A stretch of DNA of 64,000 nucleotides from Sphingobacterium spiritivorum (GTDB lineage Bacteria > Bacteroidota > Bacteroidia > Sphingobacteriales > Sphingobacteriaceae). Below the pieces are notes generated by a model, which was not told where the DNA came from, ran no database searches, and saw only the letters and a program-made list of their open reading frames with translations. The translations under genes were made by a program, and so were the position numbers. Where the stretch lies: contig NZ_CP068082.1 in the NCBI RefSeq assembly GCF_016724845.1, positions 2,170,001 through 2,234,000 on the forward strand. Reading direction: 5' to 3'. Below are positions 43,450 to 52,781 of this stretch, in pieces (the stretch's first letter is position 1; each line of letters begins with the position of its first letter).

Positions 43450-43636
43450 AGATTCAGTGGTTTTTTATCTGTTAATTAAAGGTTTGCGAATATAACGGTT
43501 ATTTTTTCTAAAATGCTACACCATATCTGTATAAATGTGGGATTACAGTGTCTCCGGAGCGATTGAAATTTAAATAATGATGTATATTTGATACATTATC
43601 TGCATAGCATTATCCTCATAAACTCTATTCCGCAAA

Positions 43637-44692
43637 ATGGATACATTTAGACATTTGAATCAACCTACAGGACGCCAGATACAGCTTCATGATAAGGAAT
43701 ACCTCTTTTTTGGAGGTACGGCGTATCTGAGTCTGCTCAATGATCCGGCTTACATGGAATTGTTTATAACTGGTGTAAGGAAGCTGGGATTGAATAACGG
43801 GACTTCCCGCAATAATAATGTGCAGCTAGGCATCTTTGATGAAGCAGAGAAAGCTATATCCCGAAGATTTGGATTTGAGGATGCTATTCTGGTATCCGGC
43901 GGATATCTGGCAGCACAGATGGTTGTCAAAAATCTGGCCGGTGAAGGAGAGTTTATCTATGCACCGAATAGTCACCCGGCACTGTGGCTGTCCGACAATC
44001 CCGGTATCCGGGGTGAATTTGCAGACTGGGCAGCACATACCGTCGCCTATATCAACAGCTCAGACCAAAAGACTTTCGTTCTGATCAGCAATACGTTGGA
44101 TAATATGAAGCCGGAGCGATATGATTTTAAAGCCTTCAGGCATATTGATCCCGATAAAAAGGTTATTCTTATACTGGATGATTCGCATGGTATAGGAGTG
44201 ATAAACCGCAACCGGACATCCGTCGCAGTAGAAGAGCTGGTACAGGAAAATCTGGAAGTCATTCTGTTAGCTTCTCTGGCCAAAGGAATGGGAACAGATG
44301 CAGGTGTGATTTTCGGCTCCCCGCAACGCATTGCAGCATTGCGATCCTCTACGTTCTATACCGGAGCTTCACCCAGTTCTCCGGCATCTATGTATGCCTT
44401 ATTACATGGTGAAGAAATCTACCACAGACAGTTTGATCTGCTGCAGCAGAATATTGCGTTGTTTGGCAGTCTGGCGGGAAACAGGCTTTCGCATATTCCA
44501 GGCTTTTCCGTATTTACCTCTGCCAGGGTTGAGTTATATCACTTTCTGTTGCAGAGAGGCTTTGTGGTCTCAAGCTTTCCTTATCCGCTGGCAACCGATC
44601 CTTTGCTGAACAGAATAGTGATCTGTAGTCACCATACAGCATCGGATCTGCAACAACTGGCTGATCATGTAAACGATTTTACAGATCAGTAA
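43637..44692 (+). CDS. PLP-dependent alpha-oxoamine synthase-like aminotransferase
   Basis: Fold-type I PLP enzyme similar to 8-amino-7-oxononanoate synthase and 2-amino-3-ketobutyrate CoA ligase. Visible motifs: LDDSHGIGVI (Asp and His contacting PLP), SLAKGMGTDAGV with the Schiff-base Lys in the usual place, and GGTAYLSLLNDPAY near the start. At 351 residues it is shorter than normal (about 390), with a reduced N-terminus. It is not beside biotin genes, so the product is uncertain. Confidence 0.85.
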   Translation: MDTFRHLNQPTGRQIQLHDKEYLFFGGTAYLSLLNDPAYMELFITGVRKLGLNNGTSRNNNVQLGIFDEAEKAISRRFGFEDAILVSGGYLAAQMVVKNLAGEGEFIYAPNSHPALWLSDNPGIRGEFADWAAHTVAYINSSDQKTFVLISNTLDNMKPERYDFKAFRHIDPDKKVILILDDSHGIGVINRNRTSVAVEELVQENLEVILLASLAKGMGTDAGVIFGSPQRIAALRSSTFYTGASPSSPASMYALLHGEEIYHRQFDLLQQNIALFGSLAGNRLSHIPGFSVFTSARVELYHFLLQRGFVVSSFPYPLATDPLLNRIVICSHHTASDLQQLADHVNDFTDQ

Positions 44693-44715
44693 TATTAATA
44701 AATATCTTTTATTCT

Positions 44716-44737
44716 CCGCAGCTGTTAAGAGCTGCGG
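44716..44737 (+). terminator. terminator between convergent genes
   Basis: CCGCAGCT GTTAAG AGCTGCGG (8-bp stem). Confidence 0.65.
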
Positions 44738-44746
44738 TATATAATA

Positions 44747-47203
44747 CTATTTAATCGTTACAAAAGCAGTTTCCAGTCCTTTGACTTTGACGGCAAGAAC
44801 ACTGGAACCTTTATTTTTGCGGATCTTAATCATAGCACGTCCATTAAAAGCCTGTACGTAGCGTGAGCCTGAAGAAGTTCCCTGATCCTGCACCAATACG
44901 CCGTCTCCGGCCAGTTCAAAAAGTACATAGTCTTTCGCATCCAGACAGGCTGCGCCCTCTGTATCTGTCAATTGTACTTCTGCTAAGACTTCGTCATTGG
45001 AGAGTTTACTGGTTTTGGTTGTAATACCTGCAGGTTTACTCCATTTTTTTGTTTGGTAAAGTTGATTGATCTCATCAGTAACGGTCTGTTTGCCTTTTTT
45101 AGCAATCACTCTGATGTGATTTTCGCCTTCGCGGAAAACAGTATTCCATCGTAGTCCTGCTGCGGGAAAATCTGCTGAGTTCCGTTTTTTCGTACCCAGA
45201 CTTTTCCCGTTGAGAAATAATTCGGCCACATCAGCATTGGAATAAACCTTGATCATTTTCTGTTCATCGGCTTCTCCCCAGCGAATAGGCCAGGAATGTC
45301 CGTATATATGAGCCATAAGGTCTTTGGTCCAGTAGGACTGAAAAACATAATATGACTCTTTTTTTGTAAAATCCCGCTCTACAACACCCTTCTGATTCAC
45401 ATACGGCACCGGATTATCTGGTCGCACAGGAGTGGAGAAGTCTTTAAACGGCCAGTAAGCCGATCCGGTGAGCCAGGGCATATGCTCCTGTTCCTTGAGA
45501 TGCCAGTCTATCAGATTGCATATGTAGCTTTCACTCCAGTTGCCGTCTTTGGATGCTCTGGTCGCACCTCCGTAAAGAGAAGCATCGCCTGCCCGTTCAT
45601 CAGCGGAGGTGCTGGACGTAAGTTTGGTGAGCCCGTTGTCCGGATTTTCATCGTGCCTGCGGGCATGACTGTCTCCTCCCCATTCAGCATGAATAAAATG
45701 TGGCACCTGTTTGAATTCGGCCTCGGATACAGATTTATAGTCGGTATACTGACCTCTGTACCAGCCTGCCCAAATGGACGGAGAATAGACATCTACAATG
45801 TCCTTACAGAAATCACAGCGGCGGATAGCCGTCTTGCGGGTATCATCCAGACTATGGGACAGGTTGTGCAGCTCTTGCATAAAAGCCCTGATCTGTTGTT
45901 TGTCAAATGTGGGAAAGTCATTCGGCCAGTCATTTTCATTTCCCATCCCCCACAGAATAATGCTGGGGTGGTTATAATGCTGTTCGATCATGTTGCGAAG
46001 CATACGTTTGGCTTGTTCCTGATAGACAGGGCCACCCAGGCCACCTCTGCACCAGGGAATCTCCTCCCAAACCAATATGCCCAGACTGTCACAGGCATTG
46101 AGAATAATACGGGACTGCTGATAATGTCCGAGCCGGATAAAGTTGACTCCCATGTCTTTCATCATTTTCATTTCCTGCAACATCATCTCTTCGGTCATAG
46201 CTGCCCCTACTCCGGCATGATCTTCGTGCCGGTGTGTTCCTCTCAATAGCAGACGCTCTCCATTGAGCCGGAAAGGACCGTTGTCTGCAAATTCGAAATG
46301 CCGAATGCCGATAGTTGTGCTGTGGCGAAAAGTCTGACCGTTGTAATTCCCCTGTATATGTAAGGTATAGCGGTTGGGTTGATCAGGTGACCAGAGTTTT
46401 GGCTTCTGCAGCCTGATTCCGGGAAGTGTAATTTCTTTGCTCAGCGACTGGCTGCTTGTGTTTTTATAGACTGTCTTGCCATCAGGAGCTGTAAGTTCTA
46501 CTGTAATATCCCCTTTTGTCTGCTCTGTCTGCGCATATAGCCGGAGTGAAACTGAAATATGAGCTGATTTGCTGGCGAGGTCATAAGTTGGTGTTGCAAA
46601 TACCTGCCCGACTGACACAGCAGGAAGATACAGCAGATTGAGGTAGCGGTATATACCACCATATATATTGAAATCCGACAGATCGGATGGTATCATTTCA
46701 GTGTCTCTGGAGTTGTCTGTGCGAATGACCAGCGGGTAACGACCCTTATATTGTTTCTGGAAAGCGGCATTCGCTGCAAAAGCTTTGACGGCTTCGGTGA
46801 TGTCGACGGTCCATTCGTCATATCCGCCCACATGCTCTCCAACGAGCTGATCATAGAGGTAGACTTTTGTTTTTTGCCCTGCGCCTTCAAAATGTAAGAG
46901 TGTACGTCCGTTGGGATAAGGATTCCGGATCGCCAGCGTATTTCGGTACCAGGCCGGTCCCTGATAATAGTTTTCAAACGGAGCGACTGCATCAGTCGCA
47001 TTATAGCAATGGGGCAGCGTAACTTTGTGCCAGACGGGAACACTTTCGGAAGAACCCTGACTGTATGGCCGGATCGCCTCCCAGATATTGCCCAGATCAT
47101 TTCGCACAAAATCCCAGTTTTCATTCAGGCGTATGCTCTCTTGTGCGGTATTGAATTGCATAGACGCAAAGATCATGTAAACTAACAGCAGGTATTGTCT
47201 CAT
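44747..47203 (-). CDS. glycoside hydrolase family 2 protein (beta-galactosidase-like)
   Basis: Exported glycosidase, 818 residues. Signal peptide, GH2 sugar-binding jelly roll (about 20-205), immunoglobulin-like domain (about 205-310), TIM-barrel (about 310-600), then C-terminal beta domains (DUF4982-like and another). Acid/base Glu in WGMGNEND (about residue 421); nucleophile Glu in HAEWGGD (about 508). The barrel starts with LLRGTHRHEDHAGVGAAM. Could act on beta-galactosides or related plant or host glycans. Confidence 0.92.
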   Translation of the reverse strand: MRQYLLLVYMIFASMQFNTAQESIRLNENWDFVRNDLGNIWEAIRPYSQGSSESVPVWHKVTLPHCYNATDAVAPFENYYQGPAWYRNTLAIRNPYPNGRTLLHFEGAGQKTKVYLYDQLVGEHVGGYDEWTVDITEAVKAFAANAAFQKQYKGRYPLVIRTDNSRDTEMIPSDLSDFNIYGGIYRYLNLLYLPAVSVGQVFATPTYDLASKSAHISVSLRLYAQTEQTKGDITVELTAPDGKTVYKNTSSQSLSKEITLPGIRLQKPKLWSPDQPNRYTLHIQGNYNGQTFRHSTTIGIRHFEFADNGPFRLNGERLLLRGTHRHEDHAGVGAAMTEEMMLQEMKMMKDMGVNFIRLGHYQQSRIILNACDSLGILVWEEIPWCRGGLGGPVYQEQAKRMLRNMIEQHYNHPSIILWGMGNENDWPNDFPTFDKQQIRAFMQELHNLSHSLDDTRKTAIRRCDFCKDIVDVYSPSIWAGWYRGQYTDYKSVSEAEFKQVPHFIHAEWGGDSHARRHDENPDNGLTKLTSSTSADERAGDASLYGGATRASKDGNWSESYICNLIDWHLKEQEHMPWLTGSAYWPFKDFSTPVRPDNPVPYVNQKGVVERDFTKKESYYVFQSYWTKDLMAHIYGHSWPIRWGEADEQKMIKVYSNADVAELFLNGKSLGTKKRNSADFPAAGLRWNTVFREGENHIRVIAKKGKQTVTDEINQLYQTKKWSKPAGITTKTSKLSNDEVLAEVQLTDTEGAACLDAKDYVLFELAGDGVLVQDQGTSSGSRYVQAFNGRAMIKIRKNKGSSVLAVKVKGLETAFVTIK

Positions 47204-47569
47204 AAATAGGATATAAAGTCTAAAAATAAGAAATGAAAGCGGGCAAAGGGAGGTTTGGAAGATATGAATTTGCGAAAACGTTTAAGTTTTACGCATAAAA
47301 TTTGCGGGCTTCAGGTTTCACGTGAAAAGATAATTTTACAAAATAACTCTTTGATATTCAAGGTAAAAAGTTGTACTTTTGTCGTTCGTTTACGATTGAA
47401 AACAGGAGTCGCTTGGGGATAAATACTTGTTAATGATGCATTTTTGCTGTCATTTTCATTAAAAAACGCAGAAATAATTTCCAAAGCTCGTTTTAAAGCA
47501 ATACCTTTGCGTCCCCAAAGTGCTGTGTGCCTAAGGGTTGAAATACAAAATAATACAGTAAAAACAGAT
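47204..47569 (+). promoter_or_regulatory. intergenic control region of the HU gene, two promoters
   Basis: P1: TTTG 47350-47353, 20 bases, TACTTTTG 47374-47381. P2: TACCTTTG 47501-47508 with a weak TTTC at about 47477. Nothing else recognised in the 366 bases. Confidence 0.6.
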
Positions 47570-47854
47570 ATGACTAAAGCAGAAATTATCGCAGAGATCT
47601 CTAACAAAACGGGTTTAGAGAAGGTAGATGTACAAGAAACAGTAGAGGCATTCTTCAAAGTAGTGAAGAACTCCATGATCGGCGGAGAAAATGTTTATGT
47701 AAGAGGTTTCGGTAGCTTCGTAGTGAAAAAAAGAGCTGAAAAAACTGCAAGAAACATTTCGAAAAACACAGCAATCATTATTCCTGAGCACTTCGTTCCA
47801 AGTTTCAAACCTGCAAAAGTGTTTGTTGAGAAGGTAAAAAACGGGAATAAATAA
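47570..47854 (+). CDS. HU family DNA-binding protein
   Basis: Nucleoid protein of 94 residues. MTKAEIIAEISNKTGLEKVDV and GFGSFVVKKRAEKTARN are the HU/IHF signatures; the DNA-binding arm contains SKNTAIIIPEHFVPSFKP. Start at ATG 47570; the frame is open upstream, but those codons are non-coding leader. Two promoters precede it, fitting high expression. Confidence 0.95.
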   Translation: MTKAEIIAEISNKTGLEKVDVQETVEAFFKVVKNSMIGGENVYVRGFGSFVVKKRAEKTARNISKNTAIIIPEHFVPSFKPAKVFVEKVKNGNK

Positions 47855-47874
47855 TTCAACGAAATAATTTCATC

Positions 47875-48711
47875 ATGCAAAAGACCAAGCAAATTGTTGT
47901 TATTGCCTTAATAGTTCTCCTTGTAGGAGCCCTGTTGGCGCAGCCAATAAAAGGTCTGGTAGATGGTAAGGAAGAAGCTACAAGTACCAAAGGTACTGAG
48001 GCTTCTTCTGTCGTTAATTTAGATGCGATCTCGCAGGCATCCAAACAAGGATTAGATGCTAATCTGATTCAGGATATCGCAGATCTGGAATCTAAAGTAA
48101 GTAAAGCTTCTGGTGAAGATAAAATTGCGCTTTATCAGCAGTTGGCTCAGAAATGGGATGATGTTGCAAAACCGGCTCCTCAGGCATTAATTTATGAGGA
48201 AATGGCAAAAATTTCTCCTAAATTTGAGTATTGGTTGAAAGCCGGACAGGCTTATCGCGCTGCCTATACAAATTTACAGGATACCGTATTAGCTTCGGCA
48301 CTGAATCAAAATGCAATTCATGCATTTGAGAAAGCAACTAAACTGGATGCGTCCAATCTGGATGCCAAGACAGGTTTGGGTGCTGCTATGGTGACGGGTA
48401 CGAATAATCCTATGGCTGGTATCGCGATATTGCGTGAAGTCGTAGCGAAAGAACCAAAAAACGTAGAAGCAAACAAAACACTGGGATTGTTTTCACTGCA
48501 GTCCCGTCAATTTGACAAAGCAATCGATCGTTTCAAAACGGTTATCGAGCAGAAACCCGATGCGGAGTCCTACTTTTATTTAGCCACAGGCTATGAAAAC
48601 ATTGGGATGAAGAGTGATGCTATCGCTGCTTTTCAAAAAAGCAAAGAACTGGCATCTGATCCTTCACTCTCTCAATTCATCGATAAACGTATCGAAGAAT
48701 TAAGCAAGTAA
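47875..48711 (+). CDS. membrane-anchored TPR protein
   Basis: 278 residues: one N-terminal helix (IVVIALIVLLVGALLAQP) as anchor, then TPR-like repeats (KISPKFEYWLKAGQAYRAAYTN, NVEANKTLGLFSLQSRQFDKAIDRF, AESYFYLATGYENIGMKSDAIAAF). Likely a periplasmic or cytoplasmic scaffold; partners unknown. It follows HU after 20 bases and is probably co-transcribed. Confidence 0.85.
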   Translation: MQKTKQIVVIALIVLLVGALLAQPIKGLVDGKEEATSTKGTEASSVVNLDAISQASKQGLDANLIQDIADLESKVSKASGEDKIALYQQLAQKWDDVAKPAPQALIYEEMAKISPKFEYWLKAGQAYRAAYTNLQDTVLASALNQNAIHAFEKATKLDASNLDAKTGLGAAMVTGTNNPMAGIAILREVVAKEPKNVEANKTLGLFSLQSRQFDKAIDRFKTVIEQKPDAESYFYLATGYENIGMKSDAIAAFQKSKELASDPSLSQFIDKRIEELSK

Positions 48712-48747
48712 CATATTATTTTATAATCATTTAAAAACATTAAAGCT

Positions 48748-48837
48748 ATGCCAAGCGGAAAAAAAAGAAAAAGACACAAAATGGCTACTCACAAACGTAA
48801 AAAACGTTTAAGAAAAAATAGACACAAGAAAAAATAA
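48748..48837 (+). CDS. 29-residue AURKAIP1/COX24-domain basic protein
   Basis: ATG-to-TAA frame starting MPSGKKRKRHKMATHKRKKR; 19 of 29 residues are Lys, Arg or His. This is the conserved small Bacteroidota protein assigned to the AURKAIP1/COX24 domain, related to mitochondrial ribosomal protein mS38, and presumably ribosome-associated. It lies 36 bases after the TPR gene and before a strong terminator. Easy to miss because of its size. Confidence 0.85.
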   Translation: MPSGKKRKRHKMATHKRKKRLRKNRHKKK

Positions 48838-48890
48838 GCTTGTGGGGTTATGACAGTTATTAATTCATATTGCTAACTGAAATAACAGAG

Positions 48891-48936
48891 TACAATCGAT
48901 GGATCTGCAGTCGTGGATCCATCGATTGTATTTTTT
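48891..48936 (+). terminator. strong intrinsic terminator
   Basis: TACAATCGATGGATC / GATCCATCGATTGTA, 15-bp perfect stem, 10-base loop, then TTTTTT. Ends the HU-TPR-basic protein transcript. Confidence 0.9.
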
Positions 48937-49013
48937 CATTAAACGGGAATTATGTTTCATCGGTGCCCGTCCGGGCGGAGTTCGGACAGGAAGGCATCCA
49001 AAATATGTAGCTG

Positions 49014-50567
49014 TTGGTAAAGGAATTAATTATCGATTCTACCCCTGACAAAGGGGTAACTATTGCTTTACTACAGGATAAACAGCTTGTTGAACTAAAC
49101 AAGGAGCAGGCAAACAACAATTTTTCCGTCGGTGATATTTACCTGGGAAGAATAAAGAAGATCATGCCTGGTCTCAATGCAGCTTTCGTAGATGTAGGTT
49201 ACGAAAAGGATGCATTTTTGCACTATCTGGACCTCGGTCCGCAGGTGCAGTCGTTACTCAAGCTAACCCGTATAGTAAAGAATGGCAGTTATCAAGAGAA
49301 ACTGCTCAATAGTTTAAAACTAGAAAAGGACATCGATAAGGCAGGTAAAATTTCGGATATCTTGAGCCGGAATCTGTTACTACCTGTTCAGATAGCCAAA
49401 GAGCCTATCTCTACAAAAGGACCGCGGTTGAGTTCGGATTTATCCATCGCCGGAAGATTTGTAGTATTAGTCCCTTTCTCGAGTACAGTTTCTATTTCGA
49501 AACGAATCAAAGGAAGCGCCGAACGTACACGCCTCAAAAAAGTAGTGGAAGGAATCAAACCTGCCAACTTTGGAGTGATTATTCGGACTGTTTCTGAAGG
49601 TAAAGGGGTTGAAGAGTTGCAAAAAGACTTGTTAGACCTGATTTCGAAATGGGAATTATTTACCAAACGCCTTAGAACTGCAGAACCACCCCAGAAAGTG
49701 TTGGGTGAGATGGATAGAGCTTCTACCATTTTGCGCGATATCCTGACGGACGAGTTTACGCATATATATGTTAATGATCCTGTTATCTACGAAGAAACAA
49801 AGTCGTATGTACAGGAGATTTCTCCGGATCTGGAAAAGATAGTCAAGCTTTATAAACATAAAGAACCTATCTTCGATCACTTCGGAGTAGAAAAACAAAT
49901 TAAGGCCTCTTTTGGCAAGACGGTCAATTTGCAAGGTGGTGCTTATCTGGTAATTGAGCATACTGAAGCCTTGCACGTTGTTGATGTAAACAGCGGTAAC
50001 CGGACTGCCAATAAAGAAAATCAAGAAGACAATGCGTTGCTGGTCAATAAGGAAGCGGCGCGCGAAATAGCAAGGCAATTGCGTTTGCGGGATATGGGAG
50101 GTATAGTGGTGATCGATTTTATCGATATGCACAAACCAACTAATCGTAAGGAATTATTTACTTACCTACGCGAATGTATGCAGGCCGATCGTGCCCGTCA
50201 TACGATATTACCGCCAAGTAAATTTGGATTGGTACAGATCACACGGCAACGTGTACGCCCGGAAATGAGCGTAGTGACTAATGAAAAATGTCCGACCTGT
50301 AACGGTACGGGCGAAATCCGATCCAGTATCGTACTGATGGACGATATTGAAAGTAATTTGAGTTTTATTCTGCAGGAACAAAACGATAAGGGAATAACAC
50401 TATGTGTACATCCTTATATAGAAGCCTACATTAAGTCTGGTTTTGTATCGAAAAGAATAAAATGGTTTATGAAGTTTGGAAGGTGGATCAAAGTAAAAGC
50501 CGTCTCTTCATATAGCTTAACGGAATTCCATTTCTTCAATGCGAAGGATGAGGAAATCAAGTTATAA
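49014..50567 (+). CDS. rng: ribonuclease G/E family protein
   Basis: Endoribonuclease for rRNA/mRNA processing, 517 residues. S1 RNA-binding domain at the start (VGDIYLGRIKKIMPGLNAAFVDVGYEKDAFLH), then the DNase I-like catalytic region with DVNSGNRT (metal-binding Asp) and VVIDFIDMH, and the zinc link CPTCNGTGE. There is no long RNase E-type C-terminal scaffold, so it is the RNase G form. TTG start: an in-frame TAG sits 3 bases before a CTG, so ATG is not available and TTG 49014 gives the expected VKELII opening. Confidence 0.93.
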   Translation: MVKELIIDSTPDKGVTIALLQDKQLVELNKEQANNNFSVGDIYLGRIKKIMPGLNAAFVDVGYEKDAFLHYLDLGPQVQSLLKLTRIVKNGSYQEKLLNSLKLEKDIDKAGKISDILSRNLLLPVQIAKEPISTKGPRLSSDLSIAGRFVVLVPFSSTVSISKRIKGSAERTRLKKVVEGIKPANFGVIIRTVSEGKGVEELQKDLLDLISKWELFTKRLRTAEPPQKVLGEMDRASTILRDILTDEFTHIYVNDPVIYEETKSYVQEISPDLEKIVKLYKHKEPIFDHFGVEKQIKASFGKTVNLQGGAYLVIEHTEALHVVDVNSGNRTANKENQEDNALLVNKEAAREIARQLRLRDMGGIVVIDFIDMHKPTNRKELFTYLRECMQADRARHTILPPSKFGLVQITRQRVRPEMSVVTNEKCPTCNGTGEIRSSIVLMDDIESNLSFILQEQNDKGITLCVHPYIEAYIKSGFVSKRIKWFMKFGRWIKVKAVSSYSLTEFHFFNAKDEEIKL

Positions 50568-50575
50568 GATATTCT

Positions 50576-50607
50576 AAAAAGGGGGTAGTATTCACTATCC
50601 CTTTTTT
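50576..50607 (+). terminator. bidirectional terminator between rng and miaA
   Basis: AAAAAGGG(GG)TAGT ... ACTA(T)CCCTTTTTT. Confidence 0.75.
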
Positions 50608-51551
50608 GTGTTTAATATTTCTTCACACATCTGCTCCGTACTGCCGTACTCCAGCCAGTGAATCTGTATATTGTCTTTTTCCATTTTGCGAAAATACGTC
50701 ATTTGTCTTTTGGCATAGCGATGTATCTCTGTTTCTAATTTGGTAAAACAGGCTTCCCAATCCAGATCTCCCGAAAGATAGTGGGACATATACTTATATT
50801 CCAGTCCATAATATTGAAGATCATCATGGGTAACACCGCGGGACAAGAGATGCTGTACCTCTTCTGTCAATCCCTGATCAATACGTTGCTTCAGTCGCTG
50901 TGATATTTTTGCTCTCCGGATCTCTACCGGAGGATCGATGCCAAATACCTGGTAAGGAAAAGGGATGGAAACAGGCTTTGCCAGTGTCTGATATTTAGCT
51001 AAGCCGGCTAAGATTTCTAATCCGCGGATCATGCGTTTTCGGGTGCTGATATCAATCTTCAGGTCTGCAGGAATCGATTGCTGATCTAGTCGGGTCAGTA
51101 ACTCTTCCCTAGACAATGTCTCCAATTCTTCCCTCAATTCTGCATTAACGGGAACATGACTGTATGGTTTTTCCTGAATAACAGATTGAATATACAGACC
51201 TGTTCCTCCGCAGAGTATAGGTTGTCTGCCGCTTTTGACAATATCGAGATATGCTTTTTGAAAATCATGCTGAAAATGAGAGAGGTTATATTTCTCCCCG
51301 GGCTCGCATATATCGATTAAATAATAGGGAATATCTTCGTATTCTTTAAGGTCCTTGCCCGTACCGATATCCATATGTCTGTATACCTGACGGGAATCTG
51401 CGCTGATAATAGCGCCATTTATTTTTTTGGCCAATGCAACAGCCAATGCTGTTTTACCGGAGGCAGTAGGGCCGAGTATAATAATTACATTTTTCACCGG
51501 AACAGCAGATTGCTCCGATGAAAAATGTAAGGAATCAGGTCCGTTTATCAC
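50595..51551 (-). CDS. miaA: tRNA dimethylallyltransferase
   Basis: Adds a dimethylallyl group to A37 of tRNAs that read UNN codons. P-loop GPTASGKTALAV, then ISADSRQVYRHMDIGTGK, LCGGTGLYIQSVI and AKRQMTYFRKM near the end. 318 residues from a GTG start at 51551 that overlaps the stop of the oxidoreductase gene; a GTG at 51497, nearer the family's usual start, is an alternative. Confidence 0.95.
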   Translation of the reverse strand: MINGPDSLHFSSEQSAVPVKNVIIILGPTASGKTALAVALAKKINGAIISADSRQVYRHMDIGTGKDLKEYEDIPYYLIDICEPGEKYNLSHFQHDFQKAYLDIVKSGRQPILCGGTGLYIQSVIQEKPYSHVPVNAELREELETLSREELLTRLDQQSIPADLKIDISTRKRMIRGLEILAGLAKYQTLAKPVSIPFPYQVFGIDPPVEIRRAKISQRLKQRIDQGLTEEVQHLLSRGVTHDDLQYYGLEYKYMSHYLSGDLDWEACFTKLETEIHRYAKRQMTYFRKMEKDNIQIHWLEYGSTEQMCEEILNTKKG

Positions 51552-52720
51552 ACGACAAATTTAGTCCATTTTTCGTTACCTTCATTATTCTGAACGACAG
51601 TCTCAATAAAAGCCATACCTCGTACACCGTCCTGTACATTTGGAAAATCCAAAGATTCAGCAGAGGGAGTGAGGCCTTCACGCTTCGCAGATACTGTCAG
51701 AGCAAAGTTCCGGTATATGTTCGCAAAAGATTCCAGTAATCCTTCCGGGTGACCTGCCGGAATACGGGTATTATGCGTAGCAAATGAACTTAATGTATAC
51801 GGAGCAGCATATGCATTACCTGTACGGTAAAGCTGACGAGGCTGATCCAGCATTTTTATAATAAGGTTGTTCGGATCTTCATTCGCCCATTCCAGACCTC
51901 CCTTTTCTCCATAGATACGGATGCGTACAGCATTCTCCTCTCCTGCCGATATTTGAGAAGCCATCAGAACACCTTTGGCACCGTCTTCAAATCGCAGTAA
52001 TACCGAACCATCATCATCCAGTAAGCGACCTTCCACGAAAGTGGTCAGGTCCGCACATAGTTCCGTGATCTTCAACCCCGAAACGTATTCTGCCAGATGT
52101 GCGGCATGTGTGCCAATATCTCCCATAACCAATGATTTGCCGGAACGTTTCGGGTCCGCACGCCACGCAGCACCTGCATTACCTTCCCGTTCAGAAAGAC
52201 GGCTCAGCCATCCCTGAGGGTACTCTACAACAATCTTGCGGATTTTGCCGAAATGTCCTTCTCTGACCATCGCTTTGGCTTGTTTAACCATAGGATAACC
52301 GGAATACGTATGCGTAAGGCATAATGTTCGGCCTGTGCTTTCTACAATAGATTTGAGTTCCTGCGCTTCTTCCAGAGAAACAGTCATCGGTTTTTCCACT
52401 ACCACATCAAAACCATTTTCCAAAGCAAGCTTTGCCGGACCGAAGTGTAAAAAATTAGGGGTAACAATGGTGACAAAATCCATACGCTCACCTTCCGGTA
52501 AAGCGGCTTCTTTGGCAATCATTTCTTCATAATTTTCATAGATACGGTCTGGAGAAACAAATAATTGCTCTCCGGATTCTCTTGAAATCTGCGGGTCAAT
52601 ACTAAAGGCTCCACAAACCAATTCTATCTTTCCGTCCATAAATGCGGCAATGCGGTGAACAGCACCAATAAAGGCGTCTTTACCTCCGCCCACCATGCCC
52701 ATGCGTAGTTTACGTTTCAT
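51548..52720 (-). CDS. Gfo/Idh/MocA family oxidoreductase
   Basis: NAD(P)-dependent sugar- or inositol-type dehydrogenase, about 390 residues. Rossmann start KLRMGMVGGGKDAFIGAVHR, catalytic-Lys motif VVEKPMTVSLEEA, and the conserved His in GDIGTHAAHLAEYV. ATG 52720 is chosen as it precedes the Rossmann strand; an earlier in-frame ATG adds 16 unlikely residues. No pathway genes are adjacent, so the substrate is unknown. Confidence 0.9.
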   Translation of the reverse strand: MKRKLRMGMVGGGKDAFIGAVHRIAAFMDGKIELVCGAFSIDPQISRESGEQLFVSPDRIYENYEEMIAKEAALPEGERMDFVTIVTPNFLHFGPAKLALENGFDVVVEKPMTVSLEEAQELKSIVESTGRTLCLTHTYSGYPMVKQAKAMVREGHFGKIRKIVVEYPQGWLSRLSEREGNAGAAWRADPKRSGKSLVMGDIGTHAAHLAEYVSGLKITELCADLTTFVEGRLLDDDGSVLLRFEDGAKGVLMASQISAGEENAVRIRIYGEKGGLEWANEDPNNLIIKMLDQPRQLYRTGNAYAAPYTLSSFATHNTRIPAGHPEGLLESFANIYRNFALTVSAKREGLTPSAESLDFPNVQDGVRGMAFIETVVQNNEGNEKWTKFVV

Positions 52721-52781
52721 CTCTTTTAGCGTTTTAAAACTTAAGTTTATAGTGTTAAATATACACAATACAGGACTTCTT

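Noticed and set aside
45482..46249. 255-codon frame on the plus strand
   Set aside because: Lies wholly inside the GH2 gene on the other strand; no domain, no promoter.
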